From contig NZ_CANKZF010000001.1 in assembly GCF_947488515.1 (NCBI RefSeq), forward strand, positions 1,426,001-1,490,000: DNA of 64,000 nt, given 5' to 3'. The DNA comes from an uncultured Nocardioides sp. (lineage in GTDB: Bacteria; Actinomycetota; Actinomycetes; Propionibacteriales; Nocardioidaceae). Positions 52,150-60,290 of the stretch are shown here, in pieces. The position numbers and the translations under genes were made by a program. Within the stretch, counting starts at the first letter, position 1, and each line of letters starts with the position of its first letter. Below the pieces are notes generated by a model that saw only the letters and a program-made list of their open reading frames with translations, was not told where the DNA came from and ran no database searches.

Positions 52150-53520
52150 ATGACCCGTACTCCACACATCCTCATCGTCGGTGGCGGCTATGCCGGCTTC
52201 TATGCCGCGTGGCGGCTCGAGAAGCGCCTCAAGCCGTCGGAGGCCTCGGTGAGCATCCTCGATCCCCGTCCGTACATGACCTACCAGCCTTTCCTGCCGG
52301 AGGTGGTCGGTGGTTCGATCGAGGCGCGGCACGTGGCCGTGTCGCTGCGCAGGCACCTGCGTCGTACCACCGTCATGAGCGGACGCGCGACGTCCATCGA
52401 CCACGGAAGCAAGTCCGTGCACGCGCGGATGAACGACGGGCGGCAGGTGAGCCTGACCTACGACATCATCGTGGTCACGGCGGGGGTCGTCACGCGGTCG
52501 CTCCCCGTGCCAGGCATCGCCGAGGAAGCGCTCGGCCTCAAGCACGTCGAGGAAGCCGTCGCGATCCGGGATCGATTCCTCACAGCGCTCGACCGAGCCG
52601 CTGCCATGCCGAAGGGACCGGCGCGCACCAGGGCGCTGACCGTCACGTTCGTCGGGGGCGGGTACGCCGGCGCCGAAGGGTTCGGCGAGCTGCTGAGCCT
52701 GTCGCGGGCCGCCCTCAAGAGGTACCCGGAGATCTCTCCGGACGAGCTCAACTTCCACCTCGTGGAAGCGAGCGAGCGCATCCTGCCCGAGGTCTCTGCC
52801 AGGACCGGGGCATGGGTGGTGCGGTCATTCGAGCGGAGGGGCGCCCGTGTCCACCTGAGGACGACCATCACCTCGGCCGTAGGCGGCGACGTCATCCTGT
52901 CCTCGGGCGAGCGCTTCGAGTCCGACCTGATCGTGTGGACGGCCGGGACCGCTGCCAACCCGATCATCTCCAAGCGGACCGACCTGCCCGTCAATGAACG
53001 CGGTCTGCTCATCGTGCGGTCCGACCTCCGCGTCGGCACCGACGACCGCCCGGTGGTGGGGGCTTGGGCGGCGGGGGACGCTGCCGCAGTGCCGGACCTG
53101 TCGCGTACTGCCTCCCCGCCGTACGTCTACACGGTGCCCAACGCGCAGCACGCTGTTCGTCAGGGCAAACGGGTTGCCCGCAACATCATCAAGACGCTTC
53201 GGGGCTCGGTACCCCGGCCGTACCTGCATCGCAGTCTCGGAACCGTCGCGACGCTGGGGCTCGGGACCGGAGTCTTCGAGGCCGGGCCTGTGGCCGTCAA
53301 GGGGTTCCTTGGGTGGCTTGTCCATCGCAGCTACCAGATCCTTGTCATCCCTACCTGGGAGCGCAAGATCCGAGTGTTCTCCGTCTGGTTCACCGCGCTG
53401 TTCCTGGGACGCGACATCGTGTCGCTGAGCTCGGTCCAAGAGCCTCGCCGGGAGTTCGTCGACAGTGGCCGCCTGCAGCGTCAGCCGAGGCCGGAGAGCG
53501 GTGTCGAGCATGCTGCCTGA
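52150..53520 (+). CDS. Type II NADH dehydrogenase-like FAD oxidoreductase (second copy)
   Basis: 456 residues from ATG 52150, behind CAGGAG. It is nearly colinear with 4639-6009: HILIVGGGYAGFYAAWRLEK, VTFVGGGYAGAEGFGELLSL, GAWAAGDAAAVPDLSRTASP and VPNAQHAVRQGKRVARNIIK. It has the same length and a similar C-terminal membrane-associating segment. This copy is followed not by a cytochrome b but by an unknown protein with the same 11-nt overlap. It is likely a product of duplication within the ECF41 regulon. Confidence 0.88.
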   Translation: MTRTPHILIVGGGYAGFYAAWRLEKRLKPSEASVSILDPRPYMTYQPFLPEVVGGSIEARHVAVSLRRHLRRTTVMSGRATSIDHGSKSVHARMNDGRQVSLTYDIIVVTAGVVTRSLPVPGIAEEALGLKHVEEAVAIRDRFLTALDRAAAMPKGPARTRALTVTFVGGGYAGAEGFGELLSLSRAALKRYPEISPDELNFHLVEASERILPEVSARTGAWVVRSFERRGARVHLRTTITSAVGGDVILSSGERFESDLIVWTAGTAANPIISKRTDLPVNERGLLIVRSDLRVGTDDRPVVGAWAAGDAAAVPDLSRTASPPYVYTVPNAQHAVRQGKRVARNIIKTLRGSVPRPYLHRSLGTVATLGLGTGVFEAGPVAVKGFLGWLVHRSYQILVIPTWERKIRVFSVWFTALFLGRDIVSLSSVQEPRREFVDSGRLQRQPRPESGVEHAA

Positions 53521-54784
53521 GCCGCGGGCGACGGAACCCGTGCGAGAGCTGCACGGTCAAGGCCGCTGGGCGATGGCGGGTAGCAACGGCACCCGGTCGG
53601 GATCGATCGGCGCGTCGTCCTCGCCCCGCCCGCACCGGTACGAGCAACGGCAAGGGTTCCTGAGCAGGGCGCCCGGTCCCCGACCGACTCAAGCCGTGCG
53701 TGTGCGGGAGCGCCCAGTGGTGGCGGAGGGAGACCTCGACGATCGGGTCCTCCTTGTCCTCGAGAAGATCCAGCGGCAAGGCCCTCCTCGGACGATCGAT
53801 GGCTGGAAGGCAGTGGCCGAAGAGCTGTTGGTGGACGAATGCTGCACCGTCCATCGCAACCGACAGATCTCGTCCTGCTACGCCTGGGCCTACATGGCAC
53901 TTCCCACGTGCTTCAAGTGGGCCGGGATGGCGGCGATCGCATCCCACCACGTCCGCATCGCCCTTCTCCCACTTCACATCGAGACGGCCTACCTGGTCTC
54001 CTCTGCTCACGTGAACAGGCCGGCAAGGTGGCGAGTGCTCACCGAGGATGCGAACACGATGCGAGCGACGAACAACGCCATCTTCGCCGACCTGTTCTGG
54101 GTCCACCTCGCCTATGTCACCTCCGAGGACGGGATCGGGCTGCTCCGCACCCTCTTGCGGGACGAGCGTCAGTACGCGCCAGTGCTGGCTGGATTCGAAG
54201 CGCTCGACCAGGGCCGCCAGATCTTGGAAGACGCGACAGCGTCACCGACAGCACGAGCAGAAGCACGCGACCTCATCTGGAGAGGCAACCTCCTCCTCCT
54301 CGAGCACGAGCAGCGCTTCGTCGTGCAACCGAACTTCGACCGCCTCTCCAGCAGGTGCGCCCGCGTCGTATCGATCGGGTCGGCAACCACGTTCGAGACA
54401 CGCGGACCGTTGCGGGCGATCGCGTACTTCACCTCGTTCTACTTCTACACCCTCGTCCGTACGAACCCGCGCGGCCTCGTCGGACGGATACGCCCACGCA
54501 TCACCAACTACGACGACCGGTGGAGCTGGCTCGCCTCGAGCGTCGTGCCCCGATTCCAACGCTTCGAGGGAGACCCGCACGTGATGCGAGCGATCCTGCG
54601 GCGCATCGTCGCCCAGGACCGCGGACATGTGTCGTCCCCATGTGGAGACGCGGCAAGGACAGATGAAGCGTCCCGCGTGGCACCCCTGCGCCCCGGCGTC
54701 CTGGGTCGGCCCCCGACTGCCCGACGCGCCGACCATCGCACCCGAGCCGGGCAGGGAGTGGACTCGTACAAGTCGACGGCTTGA
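53510..54784 (+). CDS. Uncharacterised protein, weak resemblance to DUF2515
   Basis: About 424 residues from ATG 53510, which overlaps the NADH dehydrogenase by 11 nt; ATG 53573 is possible. A low-complexity N terminus is followed by a helical core with IDGWKAVAEELLVDECCTVH, ATNNAIFADLFWVHLAYVTS and NLLLLEHEQRFVVQPNFDRL, then AIAYFTSFYFYTLVRTNPRG. The core somewhat recalls the DUF2515 family, but this is from memory. The C-terminal 50 residues look poorly conserved in style. Coupling to an ECF41-controlled gene implies shared expression. Confidence 0.6.
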   Translation: MLPEPRATEPVRELHGQGRWAMAGSNGTRSGSIGASSSPRPHRYEQRQGFLSRAPGPRPTQAVRVRERPVVAEGDLDDRVLLVLEKIQRQGPPRTIDGWKAVAEELLVDECCTVHRNRQISSCYAWAYMALPTCFKWAGMAAIASHHVRIALLPLHIETAYLVSSAHVNRPARWRVLTEDANTMRATNNAIFADLFWVHLAYVTSEDGIGLLRTLLRDERQYAPVLAGFEALDQGRQILEDATASPTARAEARDLIWRGNLLLLEHEQRFVVQPNFDRLSSRCARVVSIGSATTFETRGPLRAIAYFTSFYFYTLVRTNPRGLVGRIRPRITNYDDRWSWLASSVVPRFQRFEGDPHVMRAILRRIVAQDRGHVSSPCGDAARTDEASRVAPLRPGVLGRPPTARRADHRTRAGQGVDSYKSTA

Positions 54785-54843
54785 GCACTTCATGTCGCCC
54801 GCGGTTGCCGGGCGCGCTCGCTCATGCGTCGTGACCGTACCCT

Positions 54844-55433
54844 TTGCCCCATGGTCAGCGAGTAAGCGTCGACAGCTCGCGCAGGCAGGAGATTCTTGAA
54901 TCCACTATTAGCCTGCTGGCGGAGCACGGCTACGACAAGCTGACATCCGATGCACTTGCGAAGGCAGCAAAGACATCGAAGGCGACCCGCTACCGCCACT
55001 GGTCCTCGAAGTTAGAGCTCGCCGTAGAAGCCATGAAAGATCTCGTCGATCAGCAACCGCGCATCGACAGCGAAACGTTGCGACAAGACCTCATCAACAC
55101 GGTTCTTGCGTCCCGCAGCGTTTTCCAACTGACCCCGCTGGCTGCATTCAACGCGACGGTAGCCGCGATTCCGCAAGAGCCTCATTCGGCGCACGCGTTC
55201 GTTCGAATCTTCCTGAACGAGAATCCCCCGCTGACCGCGCTTTGGGGCGAGCTGTCGCGCGCGGCGAGGTCCCTGCCGACACCGACGTCGATCTCTCAAC
55301 TGCGGCGCTCTTCCATGGCCTGCATCACCTCACCGTGCTCCGAGTCCAGCCGATGAACGCCTCCACCGTCGAGCGCGTGATCGACACGCTTGTTATGCCG
55401 GCGGCCACTGGCAGGGCCGATCGCGGCGTTTGA
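54844..55433 (+). pseudogene. TetR family regulator, frameshifted remnant
   Basis: The HTH is good (RRQEILESTISLLAEHGYDK, then ALAKAAKTSKATRYRHWSSK), but no proper start is in frame: the nearby ATG 54851 meets TAA after four codons. The C-terminal helix switches frame near 55245: the first frame reads FLNENPPLTALWGEL, and the continuation VARGEVPADTDVDLSTAALF, then HGLHHLTVL, runs in another frame to 55433. It probably no longer makes an intact repressor. Base composition here is less GC-rich than to the left, marking the edge of the accessory region. Confidence 0.7.
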
Positions 55434-55495
55434 CTTTGCAACAGCGCCAGCTCTTGTCACCAAGAGTCGGCGAAGCTCACTGGCACGCGCATGGG

Positions 55496-55524
55496 GCTCA
55501 CACCTAGCTACGCCCGCTGGTCGT
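55496..55524 (+). promoter_or_regulatory. ECF41-type promoter for the sdhC-like gene
   Basis: GCTCACA-N16-GGTCGT, identical in both elements to the site at 9043-9071. The GTC ends 9 nt before the GTG at 55531, the same geometry as the leaderless gene at 50170. Confidence 0.7.
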
Positions 55525-55530
55525 ACTGGT

Positions 55531-56277
55531 GTGAGGATTCCGAGTGTTCAACCCAGCCCGCCCACGCAGCGCATTGACCGATCGGCGAAGGGTCCGGCCG
55601 GGCGACGGCGAGGGTGGAGGTCGACCATTGCGCTGAAGCAGGCGATGGCAGTCGCAGGCCTGATCTTTATCGGCTACGTAGTCGGCCATCTCTACGGAAA
55701 CCTCAAGATCTTCGCAGGCAAGGAAGCCTTCGACTCTTACGCACACTATCTTCGGGTGCTGGGGACACCGATCCTGCCGCGCGACGGATTTCTGTGGGCA
55801 GCCAGGTCGGTTCTGCTGATCAGCCTCGTCGTTCATGTCGCAGCAGCCATCACACTCTGGCGCCGTGCGAGGGCCGCCCGCACCGTCAAGTACGTGTCCA
55901 AGCCCAAGCGGAACAGCTCGGTGTCCGCACGAAGTATGCGATGGGGTGGGGTCACTCTGAGCCTCTACATCGTCTTTCACCTGGCTCACCTCACGACCGG
56001 AACCATCCGCCCGGACGGCGACTCCACCTCCCCCTACGAGCGAGTCGTGGGTTCGTTCCAGCCCCACAACTGGTGGGTTGTCCTGATCTACTTGGCAGCC
56101 CAGGTCGCGTTGGGGATGCACCTTCACCACGGACTTTTCAGTGCGCTGCAGACGCTCGGGTTCACCGGCTCGCAGCTGCGCCGAGCGGTCGTTCAACGGA
56201 TCAGTCTCGCGCTGGCCATCACCACCACAGTGGGGTTCGTATCCATCCCCCTTTCCATCCTCACTGGTCTGGTGTGA
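55531..56277 (+). CDS. sdhC: Succinate dehydrogenase cytochrome b558-type membrane subunit (SdhC-like)
   Basis: 248 residues from GTG 55531, probably leaderless. Five hydrophobic segments; the typical opening WRSTIALKQAMAVAGLIFIG, GHLYGNLKIFAGKEAFDSYA, then VVHVAAAITLWRRARAARTV, YIVFHLAHLTTGTIRPDGDS and LGMHLHHGLFSALQTLGFTG hold the heme-ligand His residues. It normally precedes sdhA and sdhB, but neither follows here. The only SdhA-like gene in the window is 51 kb away and interrupted. Both have ECF41-type promoters. Confidence 0.85.
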   Translation: MRIPSVQPSPPTQRIDRSAKGPAGRRRGWRSTIALKQAMAVAGLIFIGYVVGHLYGNLKIFAGKEAFDSYAHYLRVLGTPILPRDGFLWAARSVLLISLVVHVAAAITLWRRARAARTVKYVSKPKRNSSVSARSMRWGGVTLSLYIVFHLAHLTTGTIRPDGDSTSPYERVVGSFQPHNWWVVLIYLAAQVALGMHLHHGLFSALQTLGFTGSQLRRAVVQRISLALAITTTVGFVSIPLSILTGLV

Positions 56278-56876
56278 CCGCCGCCGAAAGTATTCCGGGC
56301 GGGTCAGCTCCGAGTCCGTCCTTGTGCTCGATACTGCGGCGGGAGTGCATGGCGTCATCGGCACCGCGATTCGTCCAACCGCGAGTCAGATTTTCAGTGG
56401 CCCAACTGTATTCGCCGCGCAGGCCAACTCTGCTGCGCCCAGGCGAGCAGACCGGCGCGGACCGCTGCCTTCAGTGAGCGCAACCGGATCACGGTCCCGC
56501 GGTCCAGTTCGTTGCGCGAAGCTTCGGCCCCGCACCCACGAACGTCACGTGGGTCCCTCAGGAGCCGATGAGTCCGTCAAGTCACACACCTCTCGAATCG
56601 CGGGTGACGCCAGTGGGATCAATCTGTCCTCGTCCGCGCGCCCATTGACCCACGCGTGGCCGAACCACCCGCCACTTCGCCGAGAACCGCTTCTGTGAGC
56701 CGGGCATCCTCCCTGCCGCGGTCGGTCAACCCTTGGTTGGAGCGTGAGCTAGCCGCCTTGGTCCCGAGTCCGCGCACAACGAACCCCGACGTCCGCGGGC
56801 GCTCGATCGGCTTGCTTTTCCTGAGTGTCGACAAGCGACGACGGCTAGCGCCGAACCACACCGGGAGAACCCCGCC
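56278..56876. other. Gene-free stretch of 599 bases
   Basis: No coding region with convincing protein features. It contains a degenerate copy of the inverted-repeat sequence at about 56578-56603 (CAAGT then CACACACCTCT), in the same orientation as the better copy at 57774. Confidence 0.5.
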
Positions 56877-57170
56877 TTGAAGAACGACACCGACAGCTCA
56901 CTACAACCGACGCTCTGGGACGGGGCGCCCGAGCACGAGGCGACCGGCGTCCGCCCCCGGGGTGCGCCACGCCACCAGCGTGCGGCTTCCGAACCGAGCG
57001 AGCTCTGGACCATCGACCAGGTCGCCGACTATCTCGGCGTCCCGAAGCAGACCGTCTACTGCTGGCGTACGAGCGGATACGGGCCGACTGGTTTTCGCGT
57101 CGGCAAGCACGTGCGTTGGCGGGCGTCGACGGTGATCGCGTGGACGCTCGAGCTCGAGCGCCAGCGGTGA
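56877..57170 (+). CDS. Excisionase/MerR-like HTH protein, copy 1
   Basis: 97 residues from TTG 56877, preceded by GGGAG at a loose distance. A disordered N terminus with LQPTLWDGAP is followed by a single winged HTH: LWTIDQVADYLGVPKQTVYC, then GYGPTGFRVGKHVRWRASTV. Such HTH_17 proteins are AlpA/Xis-like DNA-binding factors of mobile elements. It overlaps the zinc-finger gene by GTGA, and the pair is duplicated at 57965-58677. Confidence 0.78.
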   Translation: MKNDTDSSLQPTLWDGAPEHEATGVRPRGAPRHQRAASEPSELWTIDQVADYLGVPKQTVYCWRTSGYGPTGFRVGKHVRWRASTVIAWTLELERQR

Positions 57171-57544
57171 CCGAGGAGAAGGAGCGGAACGAGCCCGTGC
57201 GGTCCTGCCCGCGATGCGGTGAGACCATCGTCGACGTCCTTCCGAGACTGCCGGGACGACCACGTCGCTGGTGCTCTGCGCAGTGCCGCCGAGCAGCATC
57301 CGAGGAACGGCGAGCCGCGGCGGCCGGAGCGATCGCCACGCAGTACGTCCAGGTCGACGTCTCCCTCGACGACCACGTGCAGGCGGTGCTGGCGTCGCCG
57401 GCCGCCTGCCGGCGCATCGTGCGGGACCTGCGCGAGAGATACGACGCCGGGAAGCTCAGTGACGCGCGGTGGAGCCCCGTGTCCGACGAGCTCCAGCGCA
57501 CTCGTCCGCAACCCCGTCCGACCGTTCGATGGGGTGCACGCTGA
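57167..57544 (+). CDS. Small zinc-finger protein, copy 1
   Basis: 125 residues from GTG 57167. Two Cys pairs, SCPRCGETIV and RRWCSAQCRRAASEERRAA, should bind one zinc (C-x2-C, C-x3-C). The rest is helical and charged (ACRRIVRDLRERYDAGKLSD). It is always paired with the HTH gene, so it may be a partner or antagonist. Homologous to 58333-58677. Confidence 0.72.
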   Translation: MTEEKERNEPVRSCPRCGETIVDVLPRLPGRPRRWCSAQCRRAASEERRAAAAGAIATQYVQVDVSLDDHVQAVLASPAACRRIVRDLRERYDAGKLSDARWSPVSDELQRTRPQPRPTVRWGAR

Positions 57545-57773
57545 AGGGCACCCGATGCGAACACGCGACCGCCGTTTGACCGTCCGGGCAGCTAGCGAGT
57601 TAGGTCACGGGGTCCGCGTGGCCAGCATTCATCCCACAACAGGGACCCCGCACGATCGCCGATCCGCAGAAAGCGGTTCACCCACTCCTGGAGCGTTCAC
57701 CTCCCCCCAAACCGAATCGAACGCCCCAGCCTTCCGGCACGCTCCGAGCGTCCCCCCAAGACTTCGCGACGAA

Positions 57774-57826
57774 CCAAGTGCCACACACCTCTTGCATTCT
57801 CGGTCCGATTTCGTCCGGCGGAATCG
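57774..57826 (+). repeat. 53-bp inverted repeat, left copy
   Basis: About 45 of 53 positions match the reverse complement of 58678-58730. The best-conserved blocks are AAGTGCCACACACCT, TGCATTCTCGGT and TTTCGTCCGGCG. It flanks HTH/zinc-finger copy 2 on the left. Confidence 0.8.
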
Positions 57827-57964
57827 CGTCCCCCTGCGCAGACAGCGGCGCGCTCCTCGCCGGTTCGACGTTGTAGTCGGACAGATTGATCGCTGCGCCC
57901 CTCCACTGGACCTTTGGTGACTGACGACGAACGTTGGACGACAGCGCAAGGGAGACCGAAGAGG

Positions 57965-58333
57965 ATGAACGGCGACAGAAACGAGCGAGAGCAACCGGGT
58001 CTCTGGGACGAGGAAACTCCAACCACGGACAAACCGGAGTCAGACCAGCCGCACCAGTCTGTGGCCAGCAAGGCGGCCAAGCGAAGTTCGGCAAGTGAGG
58101 CGCAACCGTCGACCACGGCCCCGCCAGCACCGCAAGCGGTGCAGCGCCCAGAGCTCGACATTCAGGACCTCTGGGACGCCGCTCGCGTCGCCGCCTATCT
58201 CGGCGTACCCAAGCAGACGCTCTACGCCTGGCGACACACCCGCAACGGTCCGAAGGGCTTCCGTGTCGGCAAGCACCTGCGCTGGCATCCCCACACCGTG
58301 GTCGAGTGGACACTGTCTCTGGAGCGCGATTAA
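57965..58333 (+). CDS. Excisionase/MerR-like HTH protein, copy 2
   Basis: 122 residues from ATG 57965, behind GAAGAGG. A longer disordered N terminus (EQPGLWDEET, then a Pro/Ala/Ser-rich stretch) precedes the HTH LWDAARVAAYLGVPKQTLYA and GPKGFRVGKHLRWHPHTVVE, very close to copy 1. Stop and next start overlap as TAATG. The cassette is bracketed by the 53-bp inverted repeat. Confidence 0.8.
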   Translation: MNGDRNEREQPGLWDEETPTTDKPESDQPHQSVASKAAKRSSASEAQPSTTAPPAPQAVQRPELDIQDLWDAARVAAYLGVPKQTLYAWRHTRNGPKGFRVGKHLRWHPHTVVEWTLSLERD

Positions 58334-58677
58334 TGACCAAGGCCTGCGCCCGGTGCGGAAAGCCGTTCCAGGTCTCCGACCACCCCAAGACGGGCCGGCC
58401 GCGACGGTGGTGCAGTAGCGCGTGCCGCCGACTGGCATCCGAGGAGCGGCGAGCTGCAGAATCCGGCCACACCGCTGTCACGTTCATCAAGGAAGCGGCA
58501 CGTCTCGACGATCAGGTCCGCGCCGTCCTGGACTCCCCCAGCGCCTGCCGCCGCATCCTGCGCGAACTGTCCGATCGCGACGCGCGGGGAGCATTGGGCG
58601 ACGCGAAGTGGAGCAGTGTTGCCGACGAACTGGCTCGGCTCCGTCGGCCCAGCCTCCCGACCCGGTGGCGTCGGTGA
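58333..58677 (+). CDS. Small zinc-finger protein, copy 2
   Basis: 114 residues. Zinc ligands in KACARCGKPFQVSDHPKTG and RRWCSSACRRLASEERRAAE; the tail SPSACRRILRELSDRDARGA matches copy 1. The right inverted repeat begins with the first base after the stop codon, so the repeat boundary and gene end coincide. Confidence 0.75.
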   Translation: MTKACARCGKPFQVSDHPKTGRPRRWCSSACRRLASEERRAAESGHTAVTFIKEAARLDDQVRAVLDSPSACRRILRELSDRDARGALGDAKWSSVADELARLRRPSLPTRWRR

Positions 58678-58730
58678 CGATTACGCCGGACGAAACGCAA
58701 CCGAGAATGCACCAGGTGTGTGGCACTTCG
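58678..58730 (-). repeat. 53-bp inverted repeat, right copy
   Basis: Mirror of 57774-57826 with about 8 mismatches in 53. It starts right after the zinc-finger stop. Together they enclose 851 bp of sequence carrying one HTH/zinc-finger cassette. Confidence 0.8.
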
Positions 58731-59002
58731 TTTTCAAACGTTGGTCGATACGCGGTGAGTGAGCGCGCCGGTGGGGACGCCTGCAGCCGTCCGGCGTCGA
58801 GCCCACGACTCGAGGGGCGTCCGAGGCTCGGACGGTGCACGGCGTATCTGACATCCGCGTTGTACGGGACCGTCCGGGCTACCGCAGGTGGCGTCCTCTA
58901 CCTTGAGGGTTTCTCACTGTGAGGTGCATTGGCGGCGGATAGACGCAGGTTGGGTTACACCCGTCTGCCCACGCGTGAACCGAGGTGGCGACAGAAGGAC
59001 TG
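58731..59002. other. Intergenic stretch, nothing recognised
   Basis: No plausible gene; composition is mixed. A CTCACTGTGAG palindrome at about 58913-58923 was seen, of unknown meaning. Confidence 0.4.
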
Positions 59003-59209
59003 CTAGTCCTGCCAAACAGCGGTACGACGCTGCACACCGTCGACTTCCGCGACGGTCGCGTTAATGATGTACCCACCGCCGCTGAATGGCCCAGCCACCC
59101 GCGAGACTTCACCTTGAGGGGTCCATGTGACCTTGTCGCCCTCAACGAAGGGTTCCTCGGTCTCGAATCTCTGGCCGTGACTCTGGCCATCGAACAGGTA
59201 GATCTGCAT
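59003..59209 (-). CDS. Small hypothetical protein
   Basis: 68 residues, beginning MQIYLFDGQSHGQRFETEEP and ending in GGYIINATVAEVDGVQRRTA. The alternating beta pattern and the opening strand with a D/N-G turn recall short proteins of phages and mobile elements, but no family is identified. It follows the ART-like remnant in the same direction. Confidence 0.5.
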   Translation of the reverse strand: MQIYLFDGQSHGQRFETEEPFVEGDKVTWTPQGEVSRVAGPFSGGGYIINATVAEVDGVQRRTAVWQD

Positions 59210-59313
59210 CTCGGTAGGTTACGGGACACGTGTTGTGATCCGCCGCTACAGCCCGCCGGTGGGCTGACCGCGCGAGGGAAAGTGTTCCGGTCGCACGGCA
59301 CCGCAGAACTGGC

Positions 59314-59954
59314 CTACAAATAGGCTTGCGGCTGCGTCTCCGCCCATGGCGGTGTGTAGAAGGCGAGTTCCGACTCGGAGACTTCTCCAATGGGCCTGGG
59401 CCGCTCCTTCCCGGTTTCCATCAACTCGAGGAGGTGCAGTCGCTGCTGCGTTTGAGGGCGGTAACAGCCCGCCCATTGGCCTAGCTCCCTAAGGCGGTGC
59501 CGAGCGGTGTTCCACTCGGGCTGCGGGTTAATGAAACCAGCGGAGTCGTAGTGAGGTGTGCCGTCGTCCCACTTGAGCATCGGAGCGAGCAGCCGTTCCT
59601 GGGTCGCGAACGGTAATGCAACCGCCGTTCGAAGACACGCTTGACCCGAGCGGAGGCGCATCGCCACGAAGGATTCGGGTCTACCAGAGCGAAGTCAGGG
59701 TCAGGCATGCCACCCCGAATGTCCTCCATCTCGTACAGATCCCCAGCCTTCCCAAGACGAGATCGCGAAGCGAACCTAGCCGCGAAAGCAAGAGCGAGAT
59801 TTCTATCTGAAGTCACGTACGCGTGACCCCCCAGGGAACCGGTGATGATCTGGCCAGGCCTGAGCCCCGGGGCGCCCCCATGCCAGAACAGTTTGTGGTT
59901 CGCGGGGTTCCCACTTCTGCCGCTACGTTTCACCTGTCTCCTCAAAGATCGCAA
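59314..59954 (-). pseudogene. ADP-ribosyltransferase-like (rifampin ART/Arr-like fold) gene, frameshifted
   Basis: The N-terminal frame gives HKLFWHGGAPGLRPGQIITG, AYVTSDRNLALAFAARFASR, GDLYEMEDIRGGMPDPDFAL and SWRCASARVKRVFER, like small ART-fold proteins (H-G, then Y...S/T-D motifs). Near 59635-59645 the frame shifts and the family-like continuation TAVALPFATQERLLAPMLKW, then DDGTPHYDSAGFINPQPEW, runs on to 59314. An intact chain would be about 200 residues. Enzyme activity is doubtful in this state; a sequencing indel would give the same picture. Confidence 0.6.
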
Positions 59955-60290
59955 GCGCTGGTGGAATTGAACCGCATGGCGACGTCCGAGTTCTGACCGG
60001 CTGACCTATCGCGCGCCCCGTGCAGGAGTGTGCACGTCGGGCGGCGCCGCAGAAAGTTGAGGCGCTGCACTTGGCTAGGGTCGTCTCGCGGCGGAGTGAC
60101 GCACTCATCGGAACCGGGGCCGGACGTTCTCGACGTGACGAATTGGTGGCATGGAAGGTCGGTCCATGAGACTGCGAGCTTTGGTCGGCCCCGGGCTGGC
60201 GCGGGTTGACCTTGAGGTCGAGATTGGCGGGCATCTGAACGCCGGGCTTTCGACTGCTCGACCGGTTCCGCGAGCAGGTGTCCGCGTGAT
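59955..60290. other. Intergenic stretch of 336 bases
   Basis: No convincing gene. On the minus strand around 59951-60020 there are pieces resembling a tRNA D-arm (GGTCAGCCGGTCAGA) and T-loop (GGTTCAATTCC then ACCA), but the acceptor and T stems do not pair. Confidence 0.4.

Noticed and set aside
56582..56611. AGTCACA-N16-GGTGAC on the plus strand
   Set aside because: The -10 lacks GTC and no gene follows; it overlaps the degenerate inverted-repeat copy.
59951..60020. Minus-strand sequence resembling parts of a tRNA (D-arm-like and T-loop-like pieces followed by ACCA)
   Set aside because: Acceptor and T stems do not pair and no anticodon arm forms. At most a tRNA remnant or attachment-site scar.
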